A DNA stretch of 64,000 nucleotides. Source: Sorghum bicolor (Eukaryota; Streptophyta; Magnoliopsida; Poales; Poaceae). A program made the translations under genes and the position numbers. Of the stretch, positions 32,069 through 42,641 are shown piece by piece (within the stretch, counting starts at the first letter, position 1; each line of letters begins with the position of its first letter). The stretch spans positions 45,491,359-45,555,358 of the forward strand of contig NC_012871.2 in the NCBI RefSeq assembly GCF_000003195.3. Direction: 5' to 3'. A model generated the notes under the pieces. It did not search any database. It was not told the DNA's origin and saw nothing but the letters and a program-made list of their open reading frames with translations.

Positions 32069-35000
32069 TTAACTATTGTTGTAGGAGAACTCAGCTAATG
32101 GCAACCACTTAACCCAAGAACCTTTTGATGAGAGAGCACATGCCCTCAACATATCTTCAAGGATCTGGTTAACTCGTTCAGTTTGACCTGCTGTTTGGGG
32201 ATGATAAGCAGAGCTGCGGACCAAATGAGTACCAATCTGCTCATGAAGACATTCCCAAAAACGAGCAGTGAACTGCGGTCCACGATCAGATATGATTGTT
32301 CGAGGCACACCAAACTGGCGAACAATGTGCTCGAAATACAACTCCGCATACTGATGGGGACGATAGTCAGTTCGGACTGGAATAAATCGAGCAACCTTGG
32401 TCAAACGATCTACAACCACCCAGATAGAGTCATAACCCTTAACAGAAGTTAGGAGTCCACTGATGAAATCCATGCTGACTTCTTCCCATTTCCAGCCAGG
32501 AATTGGCAAGGGTTGAAGCAAACCAGCTTTCATGTGAACAGCCTTCACGCGACAACAATTGTCACAACGAGCGACAAAAGCAGCTATCTCCTTTTTCATC
32601 TTTGTCCACCAAAACAAAGGTTTCAGATCCTGATACATCTTGCTACTACCAGGATGGATAGACATTTTAGATGAATGAGCTTCAGATAGGATCTGATTTC
32701 GAAGCTCGCGGTCTTTTGGGACCATAAGTCGATCCTTGAACAAAAGGATTCCGTTTTCATCAACCCGGAAATGCTTGGTTTCTTCTTCCTTCATCTTCCT
32801 CTTGATATGGTGGATGCCTACATCTGTCCGCTGCAGTTCGATGACTCGATTGCGATTGGTACTTTCCAGAGAAATCTGGTTGAGCACAAGCGGATGCATA
32901 AGATGTGAGAACAACGGATCTTCCACTTGGATTGAGTGACAGTGCGCTTTCCGACTTAAGGCATCCGCCACCACGTTTGCCTTGCCCGGATGATAGTGCA
33001 CTTGGAGATTATAATCTTTAATTAACTCAAGCCACCTTCGCTGCCGCATGTTCAGTTCAGGTTGAGTGAAGATATACTTGAGGCTCTTATGATCGGTGTA
33101 GATATTACACAAATTACCCAGCAGATAATGCCTCCAGATTTTCAAAGCATGAACAACTGCTGCCAATTCTAAGTCATGAGTGGGGTAATTGACCTCATGC
33201 TTTCGAAGTTGGCGCGAGGCATACGCGATAACGCGACCTTCCTGCATCAACACACAGCCTAAACCAATGCCTGATGCGTCACAAAAGACATCGAAAGGCT
33301 TCTCGATATCAGGTTGAGCTAGGACAGGAGCTGATGTCAACAGCGTCCTCAACTTGTGGAATGCCTCTTCACACTCAGGTGTCCACACAAACTTTTCATC
33401 TTTCTGAAGTAGACGAGTCATAGGCTTGGATATTTTGGAGAACTCCGGAATAAATCGACGGTAATACCCAGCCAGACCGAGAAAACTCCGAACCTCGTGT
33501 ACCGAAGTTGGAACTTTCCAATCCAGCACCTCCTGCACCTTAGCCGGATCCACCGATATGCCTTCTTCAGATAAGACATGGCCCAAGAAAGGTACTTTCT
33601 TTAGCCAAAACTCGCATTTGCTAAACTTAGCATAAAGCTGATGTTCGCGCAAACGCGACAACACTACACGTAGATGCTCTGCATGCTCCTCTTCATTGCA
33701 AGAATATACCAAGATATCATCAATGAAGACCACTACAAACTTGTCCAATTCGGGCATGAACACCGAATTCATAAGATACATGAAATGAGCAGGTGCATTC
33801 GTAAGCCCGAAGGACATGACAAGGTACTCATACAACCCATACCTTGTCGAGAAAGCTGTCTTAGGCACATCCTTAGGACGGATCTTGATCTGATGGTACC
33901 CAGATCGCAAATCAATCTTGGAGAATACCATAGCTTTAGACAACTGATCAAACAAGATATCAATGCGAGGAAGAGGGTATTTGTTCTTGATAGTCACCGC
34001 ATTTAGGGGACGATAGTCCACACACATGCGCAAAGATTGATCCTTCTTCTTCACAAAGATAGCCGGACAACCCCAAGGAGATGAACTAGGACGAATAAGA
34101 CCCTTCTGCAACAACTCATTTAGTTGGGTCTTAAGCTCAGCTAATTCATTGGGCGGCATCCTATAAGGTCTTCTAGAGATAGGAGCAGTGCCTGGAATCA
34201 ATTCAATTTTGAACTCCACATCCCGATCCGGAGGAAGCCCGGGTAGATCATCAGGAAAAACATCCGGAAACTCACACACCACCGGAATATCCTGAATAGC
34301 CTTAGATGTAACTGCATTCACAGTGCTACGGATTTGAATATCACGAGGGAGTTGCACTAGAAATGCCTCCTTGGTATTTGGGTCTTTCAACATCACTACA
34401 CGAGTGGTGGTGTCTATAAGAACTCCATTACCACTCATCCACTTCATCCCCAGAATTACATCTATGCCCACACCGGGTAGAACAACCAGATCAGCAAGAA
34501 ACTGACGGCCTCCTATCTCCAGAGTTGCCCCCAAAACCACTTGATTGGTGGAAATATCATTTCCCGCAGCACTAATACAATAACTGCCCTGATCAAGTGT
34601 GATGGTCTTGATGCTATGCTTAGATACAAATTCAGAACTCACAAAAGAATGCGATGCTCCAGAATCAAAAAGCATGAGTGCATCATGTTGATTGACCAGA
34701 AACTTACCAGCCGTGACTACCTCACCAGCAGGGATTGCCTCCACAGTTGTGTAATGAACACGCCCCTGACGGACGTTCCCCTGGTTGCCCTTCTTTGGCG
34801 GGTAAGGACAGTTGCTCTGCCAATGCCCCGTCTGATTGTAGTTCCAGCACGTACGGTTGGCAGGTGGAGTCTTGGCATAGTTGGGACCCGTGTTGCCCCT
34901 AGGAAGAGCAATAGAGTACCCCTTGCGAAAACCCGTCTTTGCCTGATTCTTCTTCACCGGAGGGCGGTATCGCTGGTTGGGGGTTGGAGCACGGAATGGT

Positions 35001-35791
35001 GGCTTAGCTGCCACTGGAGCCTTGGACTGAGATGACCCAGCACTGGCCTCAAAAGCCCTCTTGCGAGTCTTGGTCGCAGTGTACACAGTGTTATAGTTCT
35101 CTTGAGTAAGAGCATCACTGACAAACTCATTGAAAGTTGCACACTTAGTGCGGCCCATAGTCTTCAGCAATTTGGGACCCAAACCCCGCTTGAAACTAGC
35201 GATCTTTTTCGCCTCTGTGTTCACAAACTCAGGAGCATACCTAGACAAGTGATTGAAAGCATGCAAATACTCCTTCAGAGTCTTGTTGCCCTGAGTCAAC
35301 TGCATGAACTCGGTGTGCTTCATCTCCATAACACCCGGAGGAATGAAATGCCCTTTGAAAGCCTCACGGAAAAGATTCCAATCAATCACCGTGTCAGCCG
35401 GTAGAGCTTCCCGGTACTGATTCCACCAGATGCCTGCCGGTCCTTGCAGTTGGTGAGCTGCATACTCCGCCTTCAAACCTTCAGTCAAACGAAGTAGGCG
35501 AAACTTTTGTTCCACCGTATTCAGCCACTCTTCAGCTTGAAGGGGTTCTTCAGCTTCTCTGAAAGGTGGGGGCTTCGTATCCATGAAGTCCTTGAAGCTA
35601 CTGTACTGGTTAGGAGCTGGCCCTTCCTGTGCATTGCGGCCACCCTGATTTGCCATACGATTGATGGTCTCAGTGAGCATCCTCTGATTTTCCACCATCA
35701 TTTGCATCAGCTCAGCTGGATTTGGTGGTTGAGGAGGAGGTGGTGGATTCATGTTTGCACACTGTTCCGCACTTCGGGTGCCACGAGACAT
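32069..35791 (-). CDS. A1 gag-pol polyprotein (gag, protease, RT, RNase H, integrase), stopped at codon 1241
   Basis: I start at the ATG at 35791 ([10 protein letters not shown]); the open frame reaches 35983, but that lies in the inferred intron. Order: gag core (about 60-240); knuckle [14 protein letters not shown] (315-328), where the second Cys ligand is Tyr; protease [10 protein letters not shown] (about 374-383); RT from about 540 with [12 protein letters not shown] and the catalytic [13 protein letters not shown] (685-697); RNase H with [13 protein letters not shown]; integrase zinc finger (H-x3/4-H...CDNC), then the DDE core with [14 protein letters not shown] and GQTERVNQ. All RT and integrase catalytic acids are visible. 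The frame closes at a TAA at 32069-32071 and remains open beyond it (31427-32068), so there is one nonsense codon. Expected full length is about 1454 codons, normal for the family. Confidence 0.93.
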   Translation of the reverse strand: MSRGTRSAEQCANMNPPPPPQPPNPAELMQMMVENQRMLTETINRMANQGGRNAQEGPAPNQYSSFKDFMDTKPPPFREAEEPLQAEEWLNTVEQKFRLLRLTEGLKAEYAAHQLQGPAGIWWNQYREALPADTVIDWNLFREAFKGHFIPPGVMEMKHTEFMQLTQGNKTLKEYLHAFNHLSRYAPEFVNTEAKKIASFKRGLGPKLLKTMGRTKCATFNEFVSDALTQENYNTVYTATKTRKRAFEASAGSSQSKAPVAAKPPFRAPTPNQRYRPPVKKNQAKTGFRKGYSIALPRGNTGPNYAKTPPANRTCWNYNQTGHWQSNCPYPPKKGNQGNVRQGRVHYTTVEAIPAGEVVTAGKFLVNQHDALMLFDSGASHSFVSSEFVSKHSIKTITLDQGSYCISAAGNDISTNQVVLGATLEIGGRQFLADLVVLPGVGIDVILGMKWMSGNGVLIDTTTRVVMLKDPNTKEAFLVQLPRDIQIRSTVNAVTSKAIQDIPVVCEFPDVFPDDLPGLPPDRDVEFKIELIPGTAPISRRPYRMPPNELAELKTQLNELLQKGLIRPSSSPWGCPAIFVKKKDQSLRMCVDYRPLNAVTIKNKYPLPRIDILFDQLSKAMVFSKIDLRSGYHQIKIRPKDVPKTAFSTRYGLYEYLVMSFGLTNAPAHFMYLMNSVFMPELDKFVVVFIDDILVYSCNEEEHAEHLRVVLSRLREHQLYAKFSKCEFWLKKVPFLGHVLSEEGISVDPAKVQEVLDWKVPTSVHEVRSFLGLAGYYRRFIPEFSKISKPMTRLLQKDEKFVWTPECEEAFHKLRTLLTSAPVLAQPDIEKPFDVFCDASGIGLGCVLMQEGRVIAYASRQLRKHEVNYPTHDLELAAVVHALKIWRHYLLGNLCNIYTDHKSLKYIFTQPELNMRQRRWLELIKDYNLQVHYHPGKANVVADALSRKAHCHSIQVEDPLFSHLMHPLVLNQISLESTNRNRVIELQRTDVGIHHIKRKMKEEETKHFRVDENGILLFKDRLMVPKDRELRNQILSEAHSSKMSIHPGSSKMYQDLKPLFWWTKMKKEIAAFVARCDNCCRVKAVHMKAGLLQPLPIPGWKWEEVSMDFISGLLTSVKGYDSIWVVVDRLTKVARFIPVRTDYRPHQYAELYFEHIVRQFGVPRTIISDRGPQFTARFWECLHEQIGTHLVRSSAYHPQTAGQTERVNQILEDMLRACALSSKGSWVKWLPLAEFSYNNS

Positions 35792-36140
35792 CTGTAAAGA
35801 CACAGTCAGTGAGTATTGATGATGACAATATTTGCCGTAGAAGAACTTATATTCATGCCTGAAAGTATTCGAGAGAATAGCTTTACAGAAAGGCACAACA
35901 ATTCCATTCCACAAAACAACATCACCAATCCAACACATGACATAGACATCCGCAATAAGCACCACAACGGAAAACATCGGCATACATAACGATCATAAAG
36001 ACTGCACATAGGGTCCATAAAGTTATTACACCAACACAGTACATGCCATGAGTCAAGGTCAAAGTTTCGGATTACAACATGGTTACAAAAGCACCACAGC
36101 CGACTGGCACACAACAAAAGATCCTGCAGCAACTACTCAC
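35792..36140 (-). other. Candidate intron between ORF1 and gag-pol of A1
   Basis: On the minus strand a GTGAGT donor sits at 36140-36135, just after the ORF1 stop. A pyrimidine-rich GACTGTGTCTTTACAG acceptor ends at 35792, directly abutting the gag ATG. CTCAC and CTGAC branch-point-like motifs lie 20-30 bases upstream of the acceptor. The stretch shows no domain features. Splicing is inferred from signals only. Confidence 0.45.
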
Positions 36141-36146
36141 TACTCC

Positions 36147-37232
36147 CTACACTCCAGGCTCGTCGTCCGAGTCAGCGTCGAAGATCGCCTCTCCATCCTC
36201 GTCGCTAACCGGCTCAAGCTCCTCGTCCTCCACGTCCTCGTGTAAAGGTGGTGCAGCCGCTGCTGGTCCATCGACCTCCATACCATCATCCTCGGTCACA
36301 ATCACCTGAGGTCCCACCTCTAGATACACTGGGATAGGGCGAGGAATAGGGTGTAGCAAGTTGTTGAGACGGTGAATCTCCACAAGACCAGCCTCAATCT
36401 GATCCTGTAGATAGTTCTCCCGCTCAAGCGACTGAACTCGGTGCATCTCCCATGCTTGGCGCCTGTTCTCCGACACACGGAGTGCAGTATCCCTCTCACG
36501 GGTGAGCTGCACCAAGCGCTCCTGCAAGGTCTCCTTCTCTCTAGCTAACTGGCTCATCTGATCCTGCTTATGATCTCTCTCTCTAATGGCCTTCACCCAC
36601 TGCTGCCTCCGATACTCCGCAATGTCTTCCCAGTCATTGCGGTCCTTCTGAGCTTGCTCCAGGAGCCTAGCTTGCTTGCGAAACTTGCGAGCACGCTTTT
36701 CAGCCTTCCGTTGCATCTCCTGGGCCCTGCGAACAGCCACCATCACCTGTGCATAGGTGTCCTCTCGCTGACTGATCAGCTTGAGTACAGCCATCATAGC
36801 ACTCATAGCAGGACTAGAGCTCTCAGCTCTCTCTCCTCTGCCTCTAACCAAAGCACAACCATCAGCCTGCTTCCACTCCGCGGCTGCTGGGTCAGCACTA
36901 GGAATGGAGGCCGCTGGTCCTCCTGTCAGCTCGTCACCACACCTCTGATAGATATCGAGCAGGATAGTCTGGGCTGCAACCTGAGCTGCCTCCCAAGGAG
37001 TCTGCCCATCTGAGCTGCAAGTCCAGCCTGTCCATGCAGGCTTGTCCCCATGTGGAGGGACAACTCCCTGCACAGCAAACCACTGGATCCCTCCTGTGCT
37101 CTCCATCTCCCACCAAGAATACTGAGGTGGCTCAGTATACCCAACAGTCCGTAACACTCTCCAGAGCAGGGTAGGAGTGCCAAACTCGTGCAAGAAAGTG
37201 TCACTGGGACGAGGTGAGGCGGGTGCGTCCAT
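36147..37232 (-). CDS. A1 accessory ORF1, 361 aa: dsRBD-like N-terminus, coiled coil, acidic tail
   Basis: An intact frame between leader and gag, beginning MDAPASPRPSDTFLHEFGTP. Residues about 10-100 have the layout of a double-stranded-RNA-binding fold: TPTLLWRVLRTVGY, a beta-like IQWFAVQGVVPP, then GQTPWEAAQVAAQTILLDIYQ, which resembles the Ala-rich second helix of that fold. This match is my inference by eye. Residues about 140-300 form a charged heptad-rich coiled coil (AEKRARKFRKQARLLEQAQK; REKETLQERLVQLTRERDT). The last 40 residues are strongly acidic (EDEELEPVSDEDGEAIF). It is not gag, pol or an envelope with membrane segments. The ATG at 37232 follows a strong acceptor-like TTCCACAG, so it may be made from a spliced RNA. 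Absence of stops suggests recent selection. Confidence 0.75.
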   Translation of the reverse strand: MDAPASPRPSDTFLHEFGTPTLLWRVLRTVGYTEPPQYSWWEMESTGGIQWFAVQGVVPPHGDKPAWTGWTCSSDGQTPWEAAQVAAQTILLDIYQRCGDELTGGPAASIPSADPAAAEWKQADGCALVRGRGERAESSSPAMSAMMAVLKLISQREDTYAQVMVAVRRAQEMQRKAEKRARKFRKQARLLEQAQKDRNDWEDIAEYRRQQWVKAIRERDHKQDQMSQLAREKETLQERLVQLTRERDTALRVSENRRQAWEMHRVQSLERENYLQDQIEAGLVEIHRLNNLLHPIPRPIPVYLEVGPQVIVTEDDGMEVDGPAAAAPPLHEDVEDEELEPVSDEDGEAIFDADSDDEPGV

Positions 37233-37731
37233 CTGTGGAAGGGAATAGGAACACCATGGGTAACAGAGGATTAGTTAAGCAATCATTTATTTATTGAAAA
37301 GGGACGAAACTGTAAGGGAAGGAGTAGACAGAATGTATATATTAATGCGACATGATGCATGCACGAACCGTACGTCCTCACAAACTTAGAAAATTAATAT
37401 TCTAACGGATATACGGTGGCATACATTCGTCTCTCGATACGGTAACTATCGGTTTACACGTGCGTTGTTAAAGTACCTGCAGAAAACTTCATTTCAGCCC
37501 AACAGTTCCCAATATATATCACTCAAGAAAGCAGTAAACTAAGTGCACATTGCTTGGGCATGCCCAACATGCTCAAACAATGACACCACAACTACCCGAG
37601 AAATTAAATACTCCCCAATTAAGTTTCTTTCATGGTTTCATGGTTTCGACATGTAACCACTCCAGAAAACCACCGCGAACACTCCCCTAGACCGCCGTTT
37701 GGACGATCATGCTCTCACAGCTCCCACTTAC
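37233..37731 (-). other. Candidate leader intron of A1
   Basis: On the minus strand a perfect CAG/GTAAGT donor occurs at 37734-37726 (GT at 37731-37730). An acceptor TATTCCCTTCCACAG ends at 37233, directly before the ORF1 ATG. The same donor could join to the gag acceptor at 35792, giving alternative messages for ORF1 and gag-pol. The A2 leader keeps GGTAAG motifs at the corresponding place. Inference from signals. Confidence 0.45.
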
Positions 37732-38034
37732 CTGAGCGTAGGTGCGACGTTGCATAATTTAAATCTAGCGACATATGTGGCTAATTCACATATGAAGGCT
37801 ACCTCCACCATTAGACCACAGGGTAGCATAGTGCGGTCATCACACATCCATACCTGAGTACTGCCGGAGATGCATAATTAAAACCCCCCAAGACAGTACT
37901 TAAATAGCCACCTAGAGTCCTTATGTGGGCAAGGAGGATTCGACCACTGGCATAACTTGATTACTTATTAAACACTATTTTATTTAAAAACTCTTTTGTT
38001 TTAAATACACAAACGCTGCATTTATAATGCTGAA
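37732..38034 (-). other. A1 untranslated leader, first part
   Basis: Non-coding sequence between PBS and the first donor. It holds duplicated CAGGTA(T/A) contexts (near 37855 and 37733) and a long A/T-rich stretch (37960-38020). It is similar to the A2 leader at 23463-23890. Confidence 0.6.
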
Positions 38035-38036
38035 CT

Positions 38037-38049
38037 TGCTCCGATGCCA
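38037..38049 (-). other. Primer-binding site of A1
   Basis: The minus strand reads TGGCATCGGAGCAAG two bases inside the 5' LTR. It matches the initiator tRNA-Met complement with two differences, the same two as in A2. Confidence 0.8.
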
Positions 38050-38051
38050 GC

Positions 38052-41000
38052 TGTCACAGAACCGACCAAATTATAAGAGTTCAAGTGCAGAAACGATCGT
38101 CAAACAATCAAGTTTCTAAACTTGAGCCCATATAATCCCGGTAGTCAATCGAAATCACGAAGGACTTCAAACCAACTCGCAACAAACCAAGATCGTAATA
38201 GTTCAACATAAACACAACGAATGTTACATAGTCATTCATTGCCGACGAAGCGGCACCACATCGGAGTCATTAAGTTATTACAACCCAAGTTTGAAGTAGC
38301 GGAAGCAAAATAGTTACACACACTCGTTCAAAGTTCAGTTCACAAGTTTTGTTACTGCCAGAGTCTATGCCATCCTCCCAAAAGCATCATAGACGAGAAG
38401 AGTAGAGAACCGTGCCCAACGGTTAGTCCTCATCCCCAGCGGGATGGAGACAGGTCTTGCAGAAACCGTCATAGAAGATATCATCTGCAACAGGTGGGAA
38501 TAAACCCTGAGTACGAGGATGTACTCAGCTAGACTTACCCGTCTAGTAAAACACAAAAGACACCAAGAATTATGCAAGGCTAAATCTTAAGTGGAGCTGG
38601 TTGACTCACCTTTTGCCAAAAGCTTAACTTACAACTAAGTTATTTTAAGAGCATCATATTTATTTATCATCAGCCTACCACTAGATTAGCACCTGTACTA
38701 CAACACATCACTTGATTATTACAAACAATATTAACCATATCAAATTCATCATATGTTCTTCTTGCTATCATCATTATCACGAACCAAGTTCATTAGTGAA
38801 TGCTACGTTTGCCGCTGCTCTGTCAAGTTCTCACTAACCGGGAGAGACGGCGATTCGAATCGAATTCCTATCCAGCTGGAGGATTATTCCTAGCACTCAC
38901 CCAGGCATCCCCTGCCGGAGAGCCAAAGGGTCACCTTTGGTACGACTCAGGAATCGCGGCTCCGATCAGCGCCGCACTCCCAGGGCTACCACTCTGCCAG
39001 GGAGGTCAGGAATTTTAACTCACCTGCCTTTGGACTTACGCCAATGGTCCCCCGCACACCGCACTTCCTCCGGTAGTGCGCACTTTATACTTGCCGGTCT
39101 TCCGGCCTGAGTCGTACTACTCGGCTTCGCGGTCGGAACGAGTTATCCGGCCAACTAAGTTTCAGGCATGCGTTCAACATGACAAGAGGACGTACAACGA
39201 TCGATCCTTAGCTGCCACAGACGGAGTTACTACACACTTGCAAAACTCCGCCCGGCTTAAGTCAATTTAACCAGGTTCCATCCACGATAGCACATATAGA
39301 CCATCGTGACCCGACACAACCCTATATCGCGCGGATGACATGATATCACCCGACTTCTACCGATTAAAGTATAGCTAAGCTGCTACTCGAACCTAACTCT
39401 ACAACCAGGGAGGGTGAGTTATCTGGACAAGGATAGAGTAGAATGCAGCAACAGTTTCATCACAACTCCTATACGTAATGCATCAATAGATATAACGTAT
39501 TAAGTAAACTTTTCAAAAATAAGGGGAGACTTAGAATGCTCCGGGGCTTGCCTTTCACGAACGATGCCGGCTCGTGATTCGGGCACTCAACTTCTTCTTC
39601 GGGCTCCTCGAGTCCGACTTGCTGGACCTCCACCTCCTGGCTGCCCTCCTGACCTTCGGGATTCGCTTGGAGCTCGAAGGAAACTGCCACGTCCGGTGCA
39701 CCTATTGCATGCTCGAACGATAAGATAATGCACATGCTAACGATGAATGCTTATTGACACAAGCAACTCACTGGACACTCATTTACAGAGCAAAAGTTAT
39801 ATAAGCTCACACAAGTAAACAAGTTAATGCAACCCAAGACTTGTCATGCTACTAAAAGAGCAAGTAACACAAAACAAGCCTACTCAGAAAATAAATCATA
39901 ATTATAGATAGACAGGTCCAATAAACATGAGTAAGGACATTCTGGAAAGCTTATGAAATGGTCTACAATTCATCCTTAGACATGACAGCAAGATTCATAC
40001 TTAAAACTGGTCATTTAAACAAAGTTCCAGGTTCTGTCCCAGAAAAACAGAGAACACCTATTTCTGCAACCCAACTTGGAACATCTATAACTTTTAAACT
40101 ACTTGGCCAAATGACCTCAAATTTAAACCACAGCTGGCTCTATAAGTTTAGAACAACTTTGATTTAGACAAGTTTCACAGAAAGTCAAGTTATCATTAAG
40201 CAAAGTTAAATTGCTCACTTGCTGTCCAGAACAGCATTTAACCCTATAGTTAATTATTTAATGACATGATCAAAACACAAACCATGCCAACTACCTAGTC
40301 TAAGAGCACAAGCATATCACAAAGTTACCAGATCATCAGATGAAAACCCCAAAGCATTTACTTAACAAGGTATTTATTAATTAACTCCAAATAAGAGCAT
40401 ATTTACAAGATATTAGTTAAATTGCTCAGAAAAATCTACAAAACTTACACAGGTACAGGTATAACATCAGATCAACACCATAAAAATTTCAGGACCATTG
40501 CACATGCCAAGTTAAAGATATGCATTTAACATGTATCAAGGCATTTATTTCATAAATTCATAGACATGACTTATATGGTGTCAAACAACAGATTTCAGAT
40601 TATTTACATCTTAGGAATACGATAAACAAGTTTACTACCAAAGTAGAACACCAGCATAAGCACCAATTATTTTGTATGATTTAATTAAAGAAACAAGCCA
40701 TATTTCAAACACAAATTACAAAACACATCAGCATTGCTCCAAAAATCATGAAATAATTATCAGAGCACTCTAATGCCATGCAAAGGCTACCATAAAATTT
40801 TCAGAGCAAAGTAAACAATATAACAAGAGATATGCATTTAACCAAGAATAACAAGATTAAATCCTTAATAAATAATTTCTCAGAAAACATGATTCATTTT
40901 ATATTTTTATTAAATACTAGCCATCTCAGGAAACAACACAAAATTTGTTTCACAATTTTTGGATCTCAGAAACAGGAGATATGATTTTTCCAAGAAAGCC

Positions 41001-42636
41001 AAAAATCCAGTTTTGAATAAAAAGGAAAGGGGGTGACCGTTGGGTCACTGGCATGCGTGACCCGTGTGTCAGCGACACCGAGACAGAGGACCCCCTTCGC
41101 CGGCAAATGCTCGCCGACGGTGAGCTTCTACGGCGGATCCAAGGGCACCAACGTGCTCCTGGGAAGATTCCGCGTCGATTGAGGTAGGTGGTGCTAGGGT
41201 TTTGGCTACGGAGAGGGGTCGCCATCGGCCATGGCGGCACGGCGGAGCTACTCCGGCTTACGCCGGCCATCTCCGACCGGTAGAGCGTCGGAGGAAGGCG
41301 GCTTAAGCATCAGTGAGTCAGCGCGGAGCTTTTGAGGTAAGAGCGCCTAACCCTAACGGCTCCGGTGATCCTGCTCACGTGCGAGGTGCTCGTCGGCGGT
41401 GAGCACGGCGGTGCAGTGGCCGTGTTCCCGCGCGACGGTGAGACCAAAGCCGTAATGGCGTGGTGTGGACCGACGCCGAGACCTAAGCATAACCTAACGC
41501 TAACCAAAGAGAAGAAAGGAAGCGAGGGTGGAGCAGCGGCGAGGTTCGCCGGAATCGGTGTCGCGACGGCCGCGAACCCGACGATGGAGAACTTGCGAAA
41601 TGCCGCTCACCTCGGGGAGATCTCGTCCAACTGATGGGTGGAGAAGATGGAGGAGCTCGAGGCGGACTTGGAGGCGCTCGGAGGCGAAGCAAGGCGCAGA
41701 GGCGAGGGCGCGAGGAGCGGGCGAAGCTCTCGGCGGCAATGGCGACGGCGTTTTCCGCCAGAGCGAGCGCGAGGAAGAGGAGGAGGAGAATGGACGGGCG
41801 CTGGGTGAGTGCGGGGCGCCGTGGTGTCCATGCCAGCGCCGTCGACCTGACGAGCGGGGCCGTCGCCGGCGTACGGGCGCCATCTGGCGGACAGATGTCG
41901 CGCTGGGCGTCCACGACGGCGAGCTCGGCTCTGAATCAGAACTCGCGATCGTCGACTGACAGAGCAACTTTGGTGATGAATAACTTCCAAACCTGAGCGA
42001 ATTAGGAGATGACGCAGTTGACAAAGTTGGAGTTCCAATCGAGATCTACAACATTGTCAACTAGAGCAAAGGCCAGATCAGCCTGGATTGAAAGATATAG
42101 AGTTTCCAAAACCGATCGAGCAAACTGTTTGTGTTCCTGGACTTAGAAAATTTTCTAAGTGTTGAAAACAGCCCCAATTCTACCTTATGGGTCACTTTTG
42201 AGCTATTTGTGGTCATTTTCATGAGATGGCCATAAAAGGACTTTTGTTCCTTATAAAATTTGCTACAACTTTGCTGTAGAAAGTTTTGACATGCAAATAT
42301 TTTATGAAACACTTTTTAAAAGCCTAAGCAAAAGAGGTTTCTAGGGCCTATTTGCATAAGTATGACTTAAGTGATTATTTTGGAGAAGTGATCAACATGA
42401 ACATTGTTCCCAAGATCAAGTTAAGCATAGATAAACTAATTACCAAGGCATTAGGCACAAACACAAGCATTGTTCACTCAAACATAAGCATAGGAACCCT
42501 ATTTAAGCAATTTAAAACACATTTTTGCATAAAATGACATGGCTCAAGATAGATGATGATCATGATATGCTTTGAGTAAATGATGATGCTCATGCTAGGC
42601 ACATGCTTGATGCAACCATAACACTGGGGTGTTACA
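38052..42636 (-). repeat. 5' LTR of A1 (4585 bp)
   Basis: The full-length LTR copy; it contains the 236-bp segment (42058-42293) missing from the 3' LTR. That segment holds GCAAAGGCCAGATCAGCC and TTTTCATGAGATGGCCAT. It ends GTGTTACA at 42636, followed by TSD GGTAC. Confidence 0.92.
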
Positions 42637-42641
42637 GGTAC

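Larger units (their letters stand above)
27055..42636 (-). mobile_element. Complete Tekay/Del-type Ty3/gypsy element A1 (15.6 kb)
   Basis: Exact TSD GGTAC (27050-27054 and 42637-42641). LTRs at 27055-31384 and 38052-42636 start TGTCACAGAACC and end GGTGTTACA on the plus strand. In element direction: PBS, 800-bp leader, 361-aa accessory ORF, splice-signal-bearing gap, gag-pol in one frame with a terminal chromodomain-like region, polypurine tract, 3' LTR. The LTRs differ by roughly 20 substitutions plus two indels over 4.3 kb (counted by eye), so this is the youngest and best-preserved element here. It is the innermost layer of the central nest. Confidence 0.93.

Noticed and set aside
33674..34006. 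Plus-strand frames opposite A1 gag-pol, such as 34541-35035
   Set aside because: Antisense shadows of an intact, motif-bearing polyprotein.
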